In this document: piece after piece, positions 61,582 to 64,000 of the stretch
Layout: each line of letters starts with the position of its first letter
Position numbering within the stretch: the stretch's first letter is position 1
DNA from: Bradyrhizobium sp. 200
GTDB lineage: Bacteria; Pseudomonadota; Alphaproteobacteria; Rhizobiales; Xanthobacteraceae
Direction: 5' to 3'
NCBI RefSeq assembly: GCF_023100945.1
Contig: NZ_CP064689.1
Location: 9,158,001-9,222,000, forward strand
DNA length: 64,000 nucleotides
Program-made: the position numbers and the translations under genes
Notes under the pieces: model-generated
Told to the model about the DNA's origin: nothing
What the model saw: the letters and a program-made list of their open reading frames with translations, nothing else
Database searches by the model: none

Positions 61582-61627
61582 ACTCATAATGAGTATAGAA
61601 ACTATACGGATATAGTTACGATGTCAA
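61582..61627 (-). promoter_or_regulatory. AT-rich promoter with overlapping palindromes before DUF2130
   Basis: ACTCAT-A-ATGAGT (61582-61594) overlaps GTATAG-AAA-CTATAC (61593-61607). On the minus strand TTGACA (61627-61622) lies 15 bp before TATAGT, a near-consensus promoter. The palindromes probably bind a repressor. Confidence 0.5.
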
Positions 61628-61810
61628 TCGCAACTGTATCTATGCGGGCATGACTCTAGCAGGACGTGTCTCGCGGCGTATTGCGACTCCCTCGCGTGCA
61701 TCCTTGGCCGCTGCCCCGGGCCGTGCGATGAACCAGTCGAAAAAGCCTGGAAAGCGGCACGCCCGCCAGACCAGTTCACGTTGGGTTGTGTGCTTCGGGG
61801 GCAAAGGCGA

Positions 61811-63064
61811 TCAAGCGATTGAGGCATGCCGCCGTCCAGTGTTGTCTTCACCTGCTTCCGCAGAAATCTCGGACGGCGGCTTGGCCGCCAGCTCCGGGGC
61901 ATGCTCCGCGATCAGCGCCTTGGTCAGTTGCTCCCCGCGCCTACCGAGGCGCTCGATCCATTCTTCGCTCATCGCCGAGAAGTCGGTGGGATAGGCATAG
62001 GACTCCTCCCTCGTGACCAGACCGGGAGGCCGGTGCTTGAGCCTGCTGTCATCCTGCCCGAGAAAGGGAAGGACGACGGTGCGCAATTTGCCTGTGCCGC
62101 GCAGTTCGAACAGCCGCTTCATCGCCGCGTTCTGGGCCCGGTCGTGGATGCAGGCGATGGCGCTCTTCAGACGCGCGATCATGAACTGGCTCGGCGGGTC
62201 GTGGCGCAGCCCGTATCCCGCCCGGCAACAGATGATCGTGTCGACCGGCTCCACATTGAGGCTGATGGACGGATCGCGGTCCGGCCAGAGCGGCGCGAGC
62301 CCGAGATTATCGTAGACGCCGCCGTCGGTGAGATTCACGCGCTCGGAGCGCCTTGTGCCGTCGCGCTTGTCGAAGGGCAGCTCTTCATCGAGCGCTGGCA
62401 GGAACATTGGATAGGCCGCCGAGGCGGTCACCGCATGCGCGAGCGTGATATCCGGGCGCGCCAGCCGGCCGAGGCGCCAGGACCCTGACTCGTTGGGGGT
62501 GAAGTAAAACGCAGAGCCCGTGCGCAACTCGGCGGCGTTGACGATCAGGAGCGGCCTTCGGCCTTGCAGGTCGCGGAGGCGCTTCCCTTTGAACAGCTCG
62601 TCGTCCATTGCCCTGCGCAATATCGTGGTGCGGCTCGCAAAGCGGCGGAACGGCAGGTGCCAGGTATCCATCTGCCAGCGGGGCCGCACCGCACCGGGCA
62701 GGAGAAACGAACCGAGCCACAACAGCCATGTGAACGCAACGAAGAACAGGTTGGCGCTTCCGACAAGCATGCCGCAAAGAAGGGCCTTCAAACCCTCCCC
62801 TGTCCGGAATGCCGTCCGGATCGCGGGGCCTGCGAGCCCGCGCGCAAGCGCCGCGCGTACGCGCGCTTCGAAAGCCGGGAAAGACTCGTCGTTCGCCGCA
62901 TAGAGCGCGCCGATGACGCTGCCGCCTGAGACCGTCGACAGGATCTGCACCCGTTCAAGGATGCCGAGGTCGTTGAGGGCGCGCAGGCACCCAAGATGAA
63001 AGGCCATGGCGCGCGCGCCGCCGCCGGACAGGGCAAGGCCGATCGTCGATTTCGTCATCTGCAT
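61811..63064 (-). CDS. Patatin-like phospholipase
   Basis: A 417-residue lipid hydrolase. Oxyanion loop SGGGARAMAF (residues 13-22), nucleophile region STVSGGSVIGALYAA (Ser46 likely), and the DGG end motif in VNLTDGGVYDNLGLAPL. A hydrophobic stretch (SANLFFVAFTWLLWLGSFLL, about 102-121) suggests membrane attachment. It starts 10 bp after the stop of the E1-JAB gene on the same strand, so the two are one operon. In type II CBASS, patatin effectors (CapV) attack the cell membrane next to E1/E2 and JAB genes; that role is possible here. Confidence 0.85.
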   Translation of the reverse strand: MQMTKSTIGLALSGGGARAMAFHLGCLRALNDLGILERVQILSTVSGGSVIGALYAANDESFPAFEARVRAALARGLAGPAIRTAFRTGEGLKALLCGMLVGSANLFFVAFTWLLWLGSFLLPGAVRPRWQMDTWHLPFRRFASRTTILRRAMDDELFKGKRLRDLQGRRPLLIVNAAELRTGSAFYFTPNESGSWRLGRLARPDITLAHAVTASAAYPMFLPALDEELPFDKRDGTRRSERVNLTDGGVYDNLGLAPLWPDRDPSISLNVEPVDTIICCRAGYGLRHDPPSQFMIARLKSAIACIHDRAQNAAMKRLFELRGTGKLRTVVLPFLGQDDSRLKHRPPGLVTREESYAYPTDFSAMSEEWIERLGRRGEQLTKALIAEHAPELAAKPPSEISAEAGEDNTGRRHASIA

Positions 63065-63074
63065 CCCTACCCCC

Positions 63075-64000
63075 TCATGCCGTGCGTCGCTGCGGCAACC
63101 GCTCCGCCTGCTGGTCGGCGAAGATCATCGCCAGCTCGGTTTCCGCGGCGATCAGCATTAGCGCCGGCATGGAATCCATCCCCATCAGCGCGGCGAGCCA
63201 GTCGATCTGCTGGCCGTCGACGGCGCTTGGCCTTGCCGATGAGCGCGGCGGATGCGAATGCCATTCGCCGACATAGCGCACCTGCCCAGCCGTGCGCTGG
63301 CGCACGCTGTCCATAAGCTCCTCGACGCCGTCGACTCCGCGCACGAAACTGCCCGGCTGCTCGTCGCTGTCCGGCGGCGCGGCGGAGGCATCGACCAAGT
63401 GAATGCGCTTCGCGGGAATATCGACGAGGCCAAAGAGAATGCCGCCGGTCTCGGACGGAACGCAGGCGTCGCGCATGACGCGGATGCGCCGCACGAGCCC
63501 CTCATCGATGGCGATTTCCCAAGCGCCTGCCCGGAAGCGCGCGACGGGTTCGGGCGTCATCGTCTCGACCCTGACCCCGCCGTCAGGCGCGAGAGTCCAG
63601 ATGCGGATCGCCGCCGATCCACCATCGATGGCGGCGGTCAGACCGGAAGCTGTCAACCCGCTCAGGATTGCCGCCTGCGATTGGGGAATCCGATTGGTGA
63701 TGGCGCGGCACGCGCCGGTGTAGGCGACGGTTTCAGCCGGCCTGCCGAGATGATCGGCAAGACGCTCCGTTCGCAGCACAAGTCCAAGATATTGAGCTTC
63801 GAGGTCGCGCAGCGTGAGTGCGCGGTCCGCGGGTTCTACGAGCAGCACCGCCGCATCGCCTGCCGGGTTGAAGAACAAGCTCACCCGTCGGCCCGGCGCC
63901 GCATGGTCCGAGAGGTGCCGCGCGGCGACCACGGAGGCCGTCGCGTCGATAATTAGGTCCGCGCCGCGAAGCGCGCTTTCAATTGCGGCTCCCTCGTCTC
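63075..64000 (-). CDS. E1-like (ThiF) and JAB isopeptidase fusion, 5' part beyond window
   Basis: The frame is open to the right edge, so at least 308 codons of a longer gene are visible. The first visible part (GADLIIDATASVVAARHLSD) is the end of a ThiF/E1 Rossmann fold, which activates ubiquitin-like tails by adenylation. The C-terminal part is a JAB/MPN metallopeptidase: Glu in PSETGGILFG, EWHSHP (codons near 63260) and SxxD in ARPSAVDG, all zinc-site residues present. E1-JAB proteins belong to bacterial ubiquitin-like systems, several of which are antiphage. The patatin gene follows. Confidence 0.85.
   Translation of the reverse strand, partial: DEGAAIESALRGADLIIDATASVVAARHLSDHAAPGRRVSLFFNPAGDAAVLLVEPADRALTLRDLEAQYLGLVLRTERLADHLGRPAETVAYTGACRAITNRIPQSQAAILSGLTASGLTAAIDGGSAAIRIWTLAPDGGVRVETMTPEPVARFRAGAWEIAIDEGLVRRIRVMRDACVPSETGGILFGLVDIPAKRIHLVDASAAPPDSDEQPGSFVRGVDGVEELMDSVRQRTAGQVRYVGEWHSHPPRSSARPSAVDGQQIDWLAALMGMDSMPALMLIAAETELAMIFADQQAERLPQRRTA

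Overview
The window looks like chromosome of a high-GC alphaproteobacterium close to Bradyrhizobium, Rhodopseudomonas or Afipia. This rests on gene content (hydroxyquinol funnel, AraC/SDR families, short bradyrhizobial-type hypotheticals, a RepA/DUF2840/TraF/DUF3363-relaxase mobile backbone) and on codon use. No rRNA gene, intact tRNA gene or CRISPR array was seen. Much of the sequence is accessory: nested mobile elements, split genes and defence-type genes.

0-17 kb is a metabolic and regulatory segment. It has a start-less catalase-like gene, two AraC regulators, an SDR with a duplicated AraC 3' end behind it, an alpha/beta-hydrolase fragment, an NDH-2-like oxidoreductase, an MBL hydrolase and an EmrAB-type efflux pair. 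An aromatic funnel follows: FADH2-dependent monooxygenase, flavin reductase, hydroxyquinol 1,2-dioxygenase, maleylacetate reductase and a LysR regulator. It is flanked by a pair of diverged direct repeats (218 and 16997) with tRNA-like ends.

17-25 kb holds minus-strand HEPN-type genes, including an ApeA-like gene broken by a frameshift, and one hypothetical gene cut in two. The halves of that gene (24661-25043 and 20329-20650) rejoin in frame across a CTAG repeat. The 4.0 kb between them therefore reads as one insertion: an IS5-type transposase at one end, a matching inverted repeat at the other, and four passenger genes.

25-51 kb is a partial mobilizable or conjugative element: relaxase, lytic transglycosylase, TraF peptidase, DUF2840, RepA with iterons, AlpA-like, DUF2285 pair, XRE, DUF932, DUF736 and ParB. 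No type IV secretion genes or ParA are present in the window. It has been invaded by an IS66 element (27.7-30.6 kb), a cargo-less Tn7-like transposon (TnsA, TnsB, TnsC and a TniQ with an extra helix-turn-helix tail) whose ends and 5-bp target duplication are exact at 32715-37621, and a recombinase-in-trio (RIT) element at 42678-47742. The RIT element lies in a DUF736 gene and has 770-bp inverted arms, each carrying another DUF736 gene. An IS110 transposase follows at 51.3 kb.

53-64 kb carries an SDR and then an island rich in nuclease and defence-type genes: DUF3883 protein plus a frameshifted HNH nuclease, S1/P1 nuclease, HMCES/YedK protein, a truncated GHKL ATPase, DUF2130 and a patatin-like phospholipase. 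The patatin gene lies directly behind an E1 (ThiF)-JAB fusion that runs off the right edge. That last pair resembles part of a CBASS or ubiquitin-like antiphage locus.
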